Source: Streptomyces sp. NBC_01298 (GTDB lineage: Bacteria; Actinomycetota; Actinomycetes; Streptomycetales; Streptomycetaceae). From it: a stretch of DNA of 64,000 bases. The stretch is taken from contig NZ_CP108414.1 in NCBI RefSeq assembly GCF_035978755.1, positions 1,054,001 to 1,118,000 on the forward strand, read 5' to 3'. The notes beneath the pieces were generated by a model, which saw only the letters and a list, made by a program, of their open reading frames with translations, was not told where the DNA came from and did no database searches. Below are positions 28,746 to 38,878 of the stretch, in pieces. A program made the position numbers and the translations under genes. Within the stretch, counting starts at the first letter, position 1. Each line of letters opens with the position of its first letter.

Positions 28746-30041
28746 CCCGCTCCGAGCGCAGCGCCCATCCCTCATCGCCGCGTCGGTCGCCGCCAGAGAA
28801 AACGTCGTACGCGTCATCGAGGCGGCCATCCCATCAGCCATCGGCCGTATCGGGTGTGCGCTGGACGTAGGCGAGACCAGCGCCCTAGCGTGGTCCGTAC
28901 GACGTGGGTCGACCGAGACTCTGGAAGAGGCGGGTCTCATGTTCGCCGGCGATCCGAAGCCCCTGGCCGTGCACTTCCCTCCCCCGCTCGGCGACTGGAC
29001 CGTCAAACAAGATCGGGTTCGTCTTCGACCGCGGGCGCCTCCCTGATGAGCAGGGCAGCAGTATCGTCCTCGGAGCTCGGGAGCCCAGAGGGTTGAAAGT
29101 GGTTCTGTCTCTGTCGATTGGGAGCGCCTGCTTTGCCCGGGCCGGCTACCTAGAGCACGAAGTGTCGTAGCGGGTGGCTACCGGTCGATGCAAACGGGCA
29201 GAAGAGGATACGTCCAGTACCTGGACATCCCGGTCGCGAGGATGGTGGTGCTGGATACGGAAGCAGGCGCCAAGTTCCCCCGGTGCGTCACGATCCAGCA
29301 ACTCACCGAAGATCTCGCTGCACAGCCGACCCTCATGCCGAGGACGCGCTGCGCGCGGAGCGGGCCCGCGCCGTGCTCGCCTCAGCCGGGGACTCCCGCT
29401 GCTCCATCTCGCCACGTCACCTGGCTCCGGGCGGCATTCTGCGGAGCTCGGCTGATCACCGGGTCGCTTGTGGTGGGAGCCGGGGTTCATCCGGGACGTG
29501 ATCATGGTTGCACGGAAAGCTTCGGGTGGAGGTTCGAAAGCGATCGTTTTTTGCCTGCACGTTCGCGGGTCTCCCAACCGGTATATGAGTGGAGGCGATG
29601 ACGCCTCCGGCGCTGCGACAGGCGGGGTGCGGCGCCCTTCGACGACATCCCTGGGAGGGGCACGTGCAGCGAGACGCTGCTCCGTCGTTGGTTGCCCTGG
29701 AGATCACGCTGGCGATCCGGGTCTTCGGTCCCGACGCAGTGCGCTGCTGCCGCCGGCTGCTCGCCGCAGGCGTACGGATCGGGATCACCAACATGACGGG
29801 TGCCGCCCGGCGCCCCAGTGCCGAGCCAGATGAGTGTCTCAAGGTCGAGCAGTGACCCACGGGGGGGCCGGAGACTTCCGGAGGATCTTCCCACCTGGCC
29901 ATGAGCGACTGCACCGTCGACAACAAGGTGACGTTTCTGGGCCTTCCAAGAGCGCCGCACTATCCGGTAGTTGGACTACACCTACACACAGCTGGGCGCC
30001 CGCCACTTCCCGGAGCCGTCGATGTGGCCCGTCTGGACCAC
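28746..30041. other. Decayed region between the glycosyltransferase operon and the CRISPR array
   Basis: About 1.3 kb with no convincing intact gene. Short protein-like stretches appear in changing frames: AARENVVRVIEAAIPSAIG near 28790, then YLDIPVARMVVLDTEAG near 29220, continued out of frame by ALRAERARAVLASAGD near 29350, and VALEITLAIRVFGPDAVRC near 29690. This pattern is what frameshifted gene remnants look like. No insertion-sequence ends were recognised. Confidence 0.5.
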
Positions 30042-33000
30042 GTTACGAACCCCGAAGGGCGACCGCCACCAGCCGCCTCCCAGTATGTCGAGCTGTACCT
30101 CAATCAGTTGCGATCCTCGATCGTCCCGAAGGGCGACCGCGACTCGCGGTCGAGAGCGTCTGTGTCGAGCCAGCACCCGTGTTGCGATCCTCGGCCGTCC
30201 CGAAGGACGACCGCCACACGTCATGGCCAGCCCCCACGGTCCTGGTGACCGGCGACCTGATGACCGTCAAGGAGTTGCGGCCCTCGGGGCGTCCGCCACC
30301 ACTCCCCCGTCCCGAGTTCAATCACGCGAGTGTCGAACCTCGATCGCCCCGAAGGGCGACCGCCACCCGACGGCACGTCGATCAGGTACTAGCCGCCCGC
30401 CTTGTTGCGATCCTCAGTCGTCCCGAAGGCGACCGCCACGTGTCCTCGAAGGCCCACTCGTAGCCGACTATCCCGTTGCGATCCTGGGCCGCCCCAAAGG
30501 ACAACCGTCACGTCCAGCTCCCCGCGCTGGGTGTACCAGGCGGTGATGTTGCGATCCTCGGTCCTCCCCGAAGGCGACCGCCACGCTTGTGGACCTGGCG
30601 CCGGGGTCCCGCGTGCGGTCGTTGCGATTCTCGGTCGCCCCGAAGAGCAACCGCCACACGACTTCGGCCGCGATGTCGATGACGTGGTACTCGTTGCGAT
30701 CCTGGGCCGTCCCGAAAAGCGACCGCTACAGGTTGAGCAGGGGCCAAATATCCCGGTCGCCGTCCTTGCGATCCTCGGTCGTCCCGAAGGGCGACCGCCA
30801 CCTCTCCACCGAGCTCGGCGAGATGACCCGCCGAGGTGTTGCGATCCTCGACCCTTCGGAAGGACGACCGCCACCCACGCGGTCAAGCCGCACACGACGA
30901 CCACACAGACGTTGCGATCCTCGGCCTTCCGGAAGGACGACCGCCACCCCGGTGGTCGCTGGCACCGAGCCGCACCCAGAGGGGGATACGGTCCTCGATC
31001 GTCCCAAACAGCGACCGCCACCCCTGCCGAGAGGCGGCGTTCTCTCTGACTCCTCACGGTTGCGATCCTCAGCCGTCCCGAAGGAGCAACCATCGGCACT
31101 TGTAGATCAGTTGGACGTGCGCCGCGCGGAACACGGTGCTGCGATCCATGGCCGTCTCGAAAGACGACCGCCCACGGTGACCACGCCGGCGACAGTACGG
31201 GTGTCGTCGTTACGATCCTCGATCAACCCGTAGGGCAACCGCCATGCTCGTGGCACTGTCGGCACGGCGCGTCCTCACGCAGCTGCGACCCTCGGCCGTC
31301 CCGAAGGGCGCCCGACACCGCCACCGTACAAGTTCACGGCACCGTAGGTCAGGCCGTTGCGATCCTCAGCCGCCCAGAAGGCCAACCGCCATATCAACGC
31401 GGATCATCGCGTTGACGCTGAAGCGGACGTTGCGATCCTCGGTCGTCCCGCAGGGCGACCGCCACTCAACGAGTAGATCCCGCTGCCACCGCAGGAGTTT
31501 GTTGCGATCCTCGGTCGTCCTGAAGGGGCAACCGCCGACACTCGTAAATCAGCTGGACCCTCCACGCGGAACACGCTACTGCGATCCGCCAGCCGTCCGA
31601 CGACCACCACCCCGCGCTGAGAAGGTCAGAGCCCAGCTTCTCCGAGAAGTTGCGATCCGCAGCCATCCCGATAGACGGCTGCCACCCGCTGCGGTGGCGG
31701 GGTCTCGTTCTTCTCGTCGCTGCAATCCTCGGTCGTCCCGAAGGACCAGCGCAACGTGCATGACGTCGATGAACCCGCGGTACATGGGGACGTTGCGATC
31801 CTCGGCCGTTCAGAAGGGCGACCGCCACCCGTCTGTACTGGATCATGCGGGCGCTGGTGATCGAGTTACGACCCTCGGCCGTCCCGAAGGACGACCGCCA
31901 ACCCGTACGGGCTCGATCTCGCCTCCCAGGTACTCGGCGTTGCGATCCTTAGTAGCCCCAAAGAACGACCACCACCGGCCTGGCCCTGGCGAGTGCCCCC
32001 TCGACCTCGGCATTGCAATACTCAGTCATCCCGGAGTACGACCACGGCCCGAAGCCGACGGCGAGCGCGAGGGCGGCCTGGGCGTTCCGGTCCTCGGTCG
32101 TCCAGAATCATCACCGTCATTGGGTCCTTGAGCTATTCCTAGACCTCGCGGTCCTCGTTGCGATTCTCGGCCGTCCCGAAGGACCACCGCCACGCACCGA
32201 GCGTCCCATCGCCACCGCAGTCCCCGTGGACTTGCGACCCTCGATTGACCCAAAGGACGACCGCCACGATGGCGCCGACCGTCGGCGCGCTTAACACCCC
32301 AGGTTGATCCTCGATCGTCCTGAAGGCCGACCGCCACCGAGGTTGCACCGGCGAGCATCGTTTTGGACAGGCCGTTGCGATCCTCGGTCGTCCGGAAGAA
32401 CGACCGCCACCTCGTCCAACCGCGCCAACCCTTCGGCCGCTTCCTCTTTACGATCCTCGGTCGGTCCGAAAGGCGACCGCCACCGGCCCGCGCGACGACC
32501 TCAGTCGCCCGCTTCGCGGCGTTGCGATCCTCGGTCGCCCCGAGGGGAGACCGCCACTGCGCGGCCGGTGCCAGCTTGGCGATCTCCTTTTCGTTGCGAT
32601 CCTCGGTCATCTCGAAGGACAACCACCACAGGCGAGGCTCTGGACCTCTGCAATGGGGGGCCTTGCGGCCCTCGGTCGTCCCAAAAGGCGACCGCCACAC
32701 GCCCTAGTCACCCTGCGGCGTCTGCCCAACCTTGTTACGATCCTCAGCCACACCGAAGGGTAACCGCCATGCGCGCGGTAGGTCACGCGTCCGTGAATGT
32801 GCGATCTTCGTTCGTCCCTAGAGGCGACCGCCACGCCGAGCCCAAGCCCGGCCAGGGCTCTTCGCAGCCCTGCTGCGACCCTCGGCCGTCCTGGAGGACG
32901 ACCGCCACGCTCGGCCAGGACCAGCGTGCGCGCACCATCCCGCAGTTGCGATCCTCGGTCGTTACGAAAACGACCGCCACCCCCCGGCCTGCTCAGTCGC

Positions 33001-35254
33001 CGACATGTCCAGGCCGTTCCGATCCTCGATCATCCCGAAGAAGGACGACCGCCACAACATCGAAGTCGACCCGGTCGACGGTCTTCGTGTCATTTGCGAT
33101 TCTCGGGTGTCTCGAAGGCGACCGCCACCCCCATCGTGGGGCCGGGCGGTTTATCGTGGGCATCGAGTTGCGATCCTCGGCCATCCGGAAGGACGACCGC
33201 CACGCCGAGCGACCTTTCGTTGCCGTCCGACTCGGGGTTGTTGCGATCCTCGGCCTTCCCGAGGGGAGACCGTCACTGCGAGGTTCCGCCTTCGGCTGCG
33301 CGTGTCCACCGTTTTGCGATCCTCGGCCGCTCCGCAGGGCGACCGCAAGCTGCATCAGCCGGAGCGGCAATCAACAAGCATCAGTTCCCGATCCCTGTTG
33401 CCGCGCTCCTCGGCCGTCCCGAAGTACGACCGCCATCCCGATCTGGCGGGCGGCCATCCCCATGCCCTTGCCCTTGCGATTCTCGGCCGTCAAAAGAAAG
33501 ACGACCGCCACCAGACCCGGACCGCGGTTGCGTGGGCCCTTAAGCAGTTCCGAACCTCGGCCGTCCGGAAGGACTACCGCCACCTGCGCGACGGACAGGC
33601 CCTTCGCAAGGGCTAGTCGGTTGCGATCCTCGGCCGTCCGGAAGGGCGACCGCCACTCATCCCGCGGTATCTCGTCCGGGGCGAACCACTCGTTGCGATC
33701 CTCGGCAGCCCCGAAGAGCGACCGCCACATCTCCGCCCCTACTGCGACTTCCGCCACCGCCTGATGCGATCCTCGAACGCCCCAAGGGGCAACCGCCACC
33801 AGACCTCATGGCTATGTTCCCTCGGCCGTGTGCGGGTTGCGATCCTCGGCCGTCCCAAAGGACAACCGCCACCGGGACCGGTAGACCGACTTCGCGGAGT
33901 GGTGCAGGCCGTTGCGATCCTCGGTCGTCCCGAAGGACAACCGCCACCACCGCCGGGGCCGGCACGGTCATCAACGCCGCGGTGCAGTGGCCGTCGCGAA
34001 GGACGACCGCCACTGCAACTCGCCGTTGTTGGACGGCTTCAGCCCGTCGTTGCGATCCTCGGCCGCCCCGAAGGGTGACGGCCCCCAGCAGCCGAGCAAT
34101 ATGTCGAGCTGTACCTCAACCAGCTGCGATCCTCGGTCGTCCCGAAGGGCGACCGCCGCACCTGCACCAGTGCACCGGACGCGTGGTGCGGCAGAAGTTG
34201 CGATCCTCGGTTGTCCCGAAGGGCGACCGCCACACCCGGCGAGCACCCGCGCCGCGTTCGTCGAGCTGTGGTTGCGATCCTCGGTCGCCTCAACAGGCGA
34301 CCGCCACGATGCGGGGTTCTGGCATCGGGATGCCGATCCGGGTGTTGCGATCCTCGATCGTCCAAAGGACGACCGCCACCATAGGAAGTGTCCTCGTGGC
34401 GCGGCTGTCCGCGCCGTTGCGATCCTCGGCCGTCCCTAAGAACCACCGCCACCCGACAGTAGCCCCGTCCACGCCGCTCGCTACACCGTTGCGATCCTCG
34501 GCCGTCCCTTAAGGACGACCGCCACCAGACCGACGTGGTTCAGGTTCGGCTGCGAGATCAGGTTGCGATCCTCGGTCACCCCGAAAGGCGACCGCCACCA
34601 CCGGCCTGACCGGGCAGTACAGCGACACCCCTATATTGCGCTCCTCGGCCCCGAAGGGCTACCGCGGCTCGGTCAGGTTGCCGGCCATGGTGACGCAGCC
34701 CCGGCGGTTTCGATCCTCGATCGTCCCGAAGGGCGACCACCACGCTGCTCCCGGAGCCCCTCATACCGCCGGTCGACCTGGTTGCGATCCTCGGTCGTCC
34801 CGAAGGACGACCGCCACGTTGGCGCCTTTCTGGAAGCCCTTCGTGAGGATGTCGTTGCGATCCTCGGCCGTCCGGAAGGACGACCGCCACCCCCAGCCGC
34901 ATTCCCGTGTAGGCCTTGGTCATCATGTTGCGAGCCTCGGTCATCCCAAAAGGCGACCGCCGCTGCCGTACTGCTGCCGCACCGTCGGTCTCGCCTCGGT
35001 TGCGATCCTCGATCGTCCCGAAGGGCAGCCGCCAGATGACAACCACCACTCGTGACGCGCTGCTGAACCAGTTGCGATCCTCGGCCGTCCCGAAGCACGA
35101 CCGCCATACTCCCCCGACTCGCGCTCACCGGCTTGCTGCTCGCCGTTGCCATTCTCGGCCGTCCGGAAGGACGACCGCCACCGCCCGACACCTGCTCGGC
35201 GGGCATCTGGACGACATGTTGCGATCCTCGGCCGTCCGGAAGGACGACCGCCAC
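30042..35254 (-). CRISPR. Large, degenerate CRISPR array, about 72 repeats, type I-C associated
   Basis: About 72 repeats with a period near 73 bases: a 37-base repeat (+ strand GTTGCGATCCTCGG at one end, GACGACCGCCAC at the other) and spacers of about 35-37. In crRNA orientation (minus strand) the repeat begins GTGGCGG and ends AGGATCGCAAC, the 11-base tail expected as the type I-C 5' handle. The middle folds as GGTCGTCC-TTCG-GGACGACC, a stem with a UUCG tetraloop in RNA. The leader is therefore on the cas3 side. Many repeats carry substitutions or small indels, for example 30274, 31578, 33981 and 34633. The cas3-side end (35143, 35218) is close to consensus, and the far end at 30042 is badly worn. 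Confidence 0.97.
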
Positions 35255-35411
35255 TCTGACTCACGTGCGGGATTCAGCCTAGCCGGACCGGCCAAGGGGC
35301 TGACTTCACACCGCAAATGGCACCAAATTAGATGTTCTTGCTTCGGTGCGGACCGCGTGTCGCGTGTGTGCATGAGGTTCCGAAGCTCCCTCCTCAGGCT
35401 CACGAAGAGGA
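35255..35411 (-). promoter_or_regulatory. Probable leader of the left CRISPR array
   Basis: The 157 bases between the last repeat and the cas3 promoter motif contain an AT-richer patch at about 35318-35342 (CAAATGGCACCAAATTAG), unusual in this GC-rich DNA. The repeat orientation requires crRNA transcription to start here on the minus strand, divergent from cas3. No clear -35/-10 pair was found. Confidence 0.5.
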
Positions 35412-35434
35412 TTGTCAGTGGCCCCTCGTAGGCT
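35412..35434 (+). promoter_or_regulatory. PafBC / RecA-NDp-type DNA-damage promoter motif upstream of cas3
   Basis: TTGTCAGTG, eight bases, then TAGGCT matches the actinobacterial consensus TTGTCRGTG-N8-TANNNT exactly. That motif is recognised by the PafBC activator and drives LexA-independent DNA-damage genes. The TAGGCT box ends eight bases before the cas3 ATG, so the transcript should be leaderless or nearly so. Confidence 0.75.
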
Positions 35435-35442
35435 GCTCGACC

Positions 35443-37728
35443 ATGTCGAGATTACTGGTTGAGTCCCGCGACAACAGCGACCGTCCTGGCGAGGCACTGT
35501 GGGCTCATAGTCGCAGTACGGTGACTGGCCTACGACATACCTTGCAGGATCATCTGCGGGGGTCGGCTTCGCTCGCGCGTGTCTTTGGAGACGCGTTCGG
35601 GATGGGGCGCTCTGCTGAGTATCTCGCCCTCGTGCACGACGTGGGGAAGGGGAGCTGTGCATGGCAGGTGGCGCTGGTCGAGCGGGCTGAGCGCCTCGGG
35701 GGCAGAGTCGGCGTTCCCCACAAGGGTGCCGGTGCCCACTTGGCCGCGCAGGTGTTGGGCCGACCTTTCGCTTCACCGGTGCTTGGACATCATGGCGGGA
35801 TGCCCTCCTTGCAGGAGGTAGGGGTTGTGCTGGCTGAGCTTGCCGGCAAGGGCCCGGAGGCGGAGACGGCCAGGGAAGCAACCGCGCGGGTTGCTCAGTT
35901 CGTTCCTGAGATTCTCCGTGAGGGAAGGATCGCGCCTCCGTCCTGGCTGTCCGACCCGAAGCTCTCGGCGTCTGAGCTGCGGCTACGGATGGATCTGCTG
36001 GTCAGGATGCTGTTCAGTTGCCTGGTCGACGCCGATTTCCTGGACACGGAGGCGCACTTCGCCAGCGAGTCCGTGCGCCTGGGGCCGCCGGTCGATATGG
36101 ATGGGCTTGCCACACGGTTTGAGGTGCGTCGGGGCGAGATGCTTGCCAGGCGTGAGAAGTCGCCTGTGGACGAGGTGCGTGGCGCCGTGTATGAGCAGGC
36201 TCTCGCTGCGGCTTCAGGGCCGCCTGGGATGTACGTGCTGCATGTGCCTACTGGTGGTGCGAAGACACTGGCCTCCGCGGGGTTTGCTCTTCGGCATGCT
36301 GCCGCTCATGGTCGGCGCAGGGTAGTGGTGGCGGTGCCTTTCATCAGCATCACGGAGCAGAACGCCCAGGTGTACCGGGACATGCTGGATCCGCGTTCGG
36401 AGGCGGAGGGTGGACCGGTGGTGCTGGAGCACCACAGTTCGGTCGATCTGGACGACGAAACAGCCAGTGGCAGGTGGTCACGGCTCGCGGCAGAGAATTG
36501 GGACGCCCCCTTCGTGGTCACGACGACCGTACAGCTGTTTCAGTCGCTGTTCGCCCGTAAGCCGTCGGCTATGCGCAAGCTTCACCGCCTGGCGGGGAGT
36601 GTGATCGTTTTGGATGAGGTCCAGGCGCTCCCCGACCGGCTCCTGGTGCCAATCCTGAGTGTTCTGCGTGGGCTGGTGGAGCACTTCGGGGTAACCGTCG
36701 TGCTGGCTTCGGCGACGCAGCCGGAGTTTTGGTCTTTGCCAAGGCTCGAGGGTCTCGATCGCCGCGCGGTGGTAGACGACGTGACGGACCTGTTCCGAAA
36801 GCTGCGCAGGGTCAGCTACGAGTGGCGTGTCGGCGGGGGCGTCACATGGGAGAGCGTTGCGCAGGAGATCACGGAGTCAGGCCAGCAGGCTTTGGCCATT
36901 GTGAACACCACCAAGGATGCCGCCCACCTTCACCGGCTGCTCGCGGACAGGTGCCAGGAGCATGTGCGGCATTTGTCGACGCGTATGACGGCCAGCCACC
37001 GGCGGGAAGGGATCTCGTCCATCCGACAAGACCTCAAAAAGGGGCTGCCTGTTCGGGTTGTGTCGACGCCGTTGATCGAAGCGGGCGTGGATGTTGACTT
37101 CCCTCGCGTATACCGGGCGTGGGCGCCGGCCGAGTCTTTGCAGCAGGCGGCCGGACGCTGCAACCGTGACGGGCGCCTACCGCACGACGGTGTGGTTGTG
37201 GTGTTCCGGGCTGAGGGCGCGGGCCAGCCGAAGGATCCCTCCTACACAGCTGCGCTGGAGGCGACATCCAGGTTCTTCGGCCCGGGTCTGGCCCACCCGG
37301 ATGATCTCGATGCCCTGGCCGCCTACTACCCGCAGCGGTACGCCTACCAGGTGGCGGGAGGGGAGGGCATGGGTAGCCACATCGAGGTGGCCCGGCAGGC
37401 GCTGGACTTCCCGCAGGTCGCCGAGGACTTCCAGATGATCAATGACGAGTACTCGCAGGCCGTGGTGGTGATCAGGGACGAGGAGGACCGCGCCGGGATC
37501 GAGAGTGATGTTGCGGCGCTGCGGGGTCCGTATCCGTGCGGGCCTGAGGTGTTGCGCCGATTGCAGCCACACATGGCTGCGCTGCCTCGCCATGAGGTCC
37601 GGGTGGCCCTGTCGTGCGGGCTCGCTGAGCCGGTGGTCGGTGATCTCGTCTTGTGGTGCGGTCAATACGACGAGGAGAGGGGCTTGGACCCCTTCGCGCC
37701 GGAAGATCGTGCGGGATATCTGGTCTGA
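35443..37728 (+). CDS. cas3: CRISPR-associated nuclease-helicase Cas3 (type I-C)
   Basis: The 761-residue protein has an N-terminal HD nuclease (LALVHDVGKGS, H65 D66; later GAGAHLA and GHHGG near 116) followed by a superfamily 2 helicase with Walker A PTGGAKT (about 269-275), DEVQ (391-394), SATQPEFW, and QQAAGRCNRDG (about 567-577). Cas3 is recruited by Cascade to unwind and degrade target DNA. ATG at 35443 is chosen because a frame extending upstream would include the PafBC-type promoter. All catalytic motifs look intact. Confidence 0.95.
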   Translation: MSRLLVESRDNSDRPGEALWAHSRSTVTGLRHTLQDHLRGSASLARVFGDAFGMGRSAEYLALVHDVGKGSCAWQVALVERAERLGGRVGVPHKGAGAHLAAQVLGRPFASPVLGHHGGMPSLQEVGVVLAELAGKGPEAETAREATARVAQFVPEILREGRIAPPSWLSDPKLSASELRLRMDLLVRMLFSCLVDADFLDTEAHFASESVRLGPPVDMDGLATRFEVRRGEMLARREKSPVDEVRGAVYEQALAAASGPPGMYVLHVPTGGAKTLASAGFALRHAAAHGRRRVVVAVPFISITEQNAQVYRDMLDPRSEAEGGPVVLEHHSSVDLDDETASGRWSRLAAENWDAPFVVTTTVQLFQSLFARKPSAMRKLHRLAGSVIVLDEVQALPDRLLVPILSVLRGLVEHFGVTVVLASATQPEFWSLPRLEGLDRRAVVDDVTDLFRKLRRVSYEWRVGGGVTWESVAQEITESGQQALAIVNTTKDAAHLHRLLADRCQEHVRHLSTRMTASHRREGISSIRQDLKKGLPVRVVSTPLIEAGVDVDFPRVYRAWAPAESLQQAAGRCNRDGRLPHDGVVVVFRAEGAGQPKDPSYTAALEATSRFFGPGLAHPDDLDALAAYYPQRYAYQVAGGEGMGSHIEVARQALDFPQVAEDFQMINDEYSQAVVVIRDEEDRAGIESDVAALRGPYPCGPEVLRRLQPHMAALPRHEVRVALSCGLAEPVVGDLVLWCGQYDEERGLDPFAPEDRAGYLV

Positions 37729-38018
37729 CAGCGCGGGTCGGTGGCTACCCTGTCGCGAGGTGCCCTGGTGGGGTGCCGGACGGCAGTTCACCCGCTGGGT
37801 GAGCTGAGGGTAGAAACAGTGTGATCGACGCGAATTCGCTCGATCCTCCATCGATCAGGCGCGGCCACGCATGAGCAGTATGTGGGCGCGTCTGACGCAT
37901 TTTTAGTCACCCAGACGTCTCCGCGGCATGGCGCTGCCATGTTGATTTCAAGACCTAGCAAGACGCTTCGATATCACTCAACTCTGCTTCACCGCACGGA
38001 CGTTGATGTCCCGGGGCG
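37729..38018. other. Intergenic gap between cas3 and the cas5 promoter motif
   Basis: About 290 bases. A frame open through it joins cas5 but has no protein-like content before about 38120. Such a gap is unusual, because type I-C cas3 and cas5 genes are normally packed close together. It ends in a second promoter. Confidence 0.5.
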
Positions 38019-38041
38019 TTGTCAGTGGCGGCTCGTAGGGT
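38019..38041 (+). promoter_or_regulatory. PafBC / RecA-NDp-type DNA-damage promoter motif upstream of cas5
   Basis: TTGTCAGTG, eight bases, then TAGGGT is a second exact match to TTGTCRGTG-N8-TANNNT. It shares most of its intervening bases with the cas3 copy. It would give the cas5-cas8c-cas7 operon its own promoter with a leader of roughly 75 bases. Confidence 0.72.
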
Positions 38042-38121
38042 GCGGGGGCACCGCAGTCGGCGACAGGCGCCGCACGAGGCGGGTTCGTCGGCTTGACTGT
38101 CATGAAGGGGTGGAGGCGCAG

Positions 38122-38874
38122 TTGCGTACGTCAACTTCGAAGGAGAGCAGGGCCGCGGGGCGCGGAAACGGGGGCTGGATGTTCCCCGATCTGGTGGTCG
38201 AGACGTGGGGAGAACTTGCCTGCTACACCCGTCCGGAGCTGAAGGCTGAACGCGTCAGCTATCCGGTCATGACCCCTTCGGCGGCCCGCGGGCTTCTGGA
38301 GGCGATCTTCTGGAAGCCTGAGTTCAGCTACGTGATCACCCGGATCGAGGTGCTCGCACCGATTCAGTGGGTGCAGGTACGTCGCAACGAGGTGAAATCC
38401 ACGATCAACGCCGGCACGGTGCGAGATCTGCGCGCGAACCGCACCCGGCGCTACGACGTCGAGGCCGACCGGGACCAGCGCAGCACCATGGCCCTGCGAG
38501 ATGTCCGGTACCGCATCGGTGCCCAGATCGTCACGTCCGCCCGGGCCAACGCTCCCGAGGAAAAGTACCGCGAGCAGCTGCGCCGCCGGGTAGAGCGTGG
38601 TGCTAGTTTCTCCCAACCATTCTTCGGATGCCGGGAGTTCACAGCCCACTTCGGGCCGGCCACGGACTCGGCCGAGAGTGCCTGCCCCATTGCGCGTACC
38701 GAGGAGCTGGGCGTGATGCTCCACTCCATCGCCTACACGCCGCAGGGCGAACGGTACCGGTGGTTCAGGGCCAGCCTCGTCGACGGGGTGCTCCACGTTC
38801 CCCTGCAGCCGCTTCCCGACGAGGCGGTGGCCATGCCCCAGGCGCCGTGGCGTGCGACCGGAACGGAGGACTGA
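38122..38874 (+). CDS. cas5c: Cas5c (Cas5d) crRNA-processing subunit, type I-C
   Basis: The family core begins at PDLVVETWGELACYTRPELK and continues ERVSYPVMTPSAARGLLEAIFW and VRRNEVKSTIN, typical of type I-C Cas5. In this subtype Cas5 cuts the pre-crRNA at the base of the repeat hairpin and holds the 5' handle. I start at the TTG at 38122 because GGAGG ends five bases before it (250 residues). ATG at 38179, which starts MFPDLV, is the alternative. It ends five bases before cas8c. Confidence 0.92.
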   Translation: MRTSTSKESRAAGRGNGGWMFPDLVVETWGELACYTRPELKAERVSYPVMTPSAARGLLEAIFWKPEFSYVITRIEVLAPIQWVQVRRNEVKSTINAGTVRDLRANRTRRYDVEADRDQRSTMALRDVRYRIGAQIVTSARANAPEEKYREQLRRRVERGASFSQPFFGCREFTAHFGPATDSAESACPIARTEELGVMLHSIAYTPQGERYRWFRASLVDGVLHVPLQPLPDEAVAMPQAPWRATGTED

Positions 38875-38878
38875 GGCC

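Noticed and set aside
30658..30692. Spacer resembling the tape measure gene near 507-525 (TCGGCCG-GATGTCGAT)
   Set aside because: Only about 17 bases agree and the rest differs, so self-targeting is not supported, though a related phage tape measure could be the target.
30389..33764. Long open frames on both strands running through the left CRISPR array
   Set aside because: They are translations of the repeats (recurring DRHxxxLRSS or RSSVVPKG patterns) and carry no protein information.
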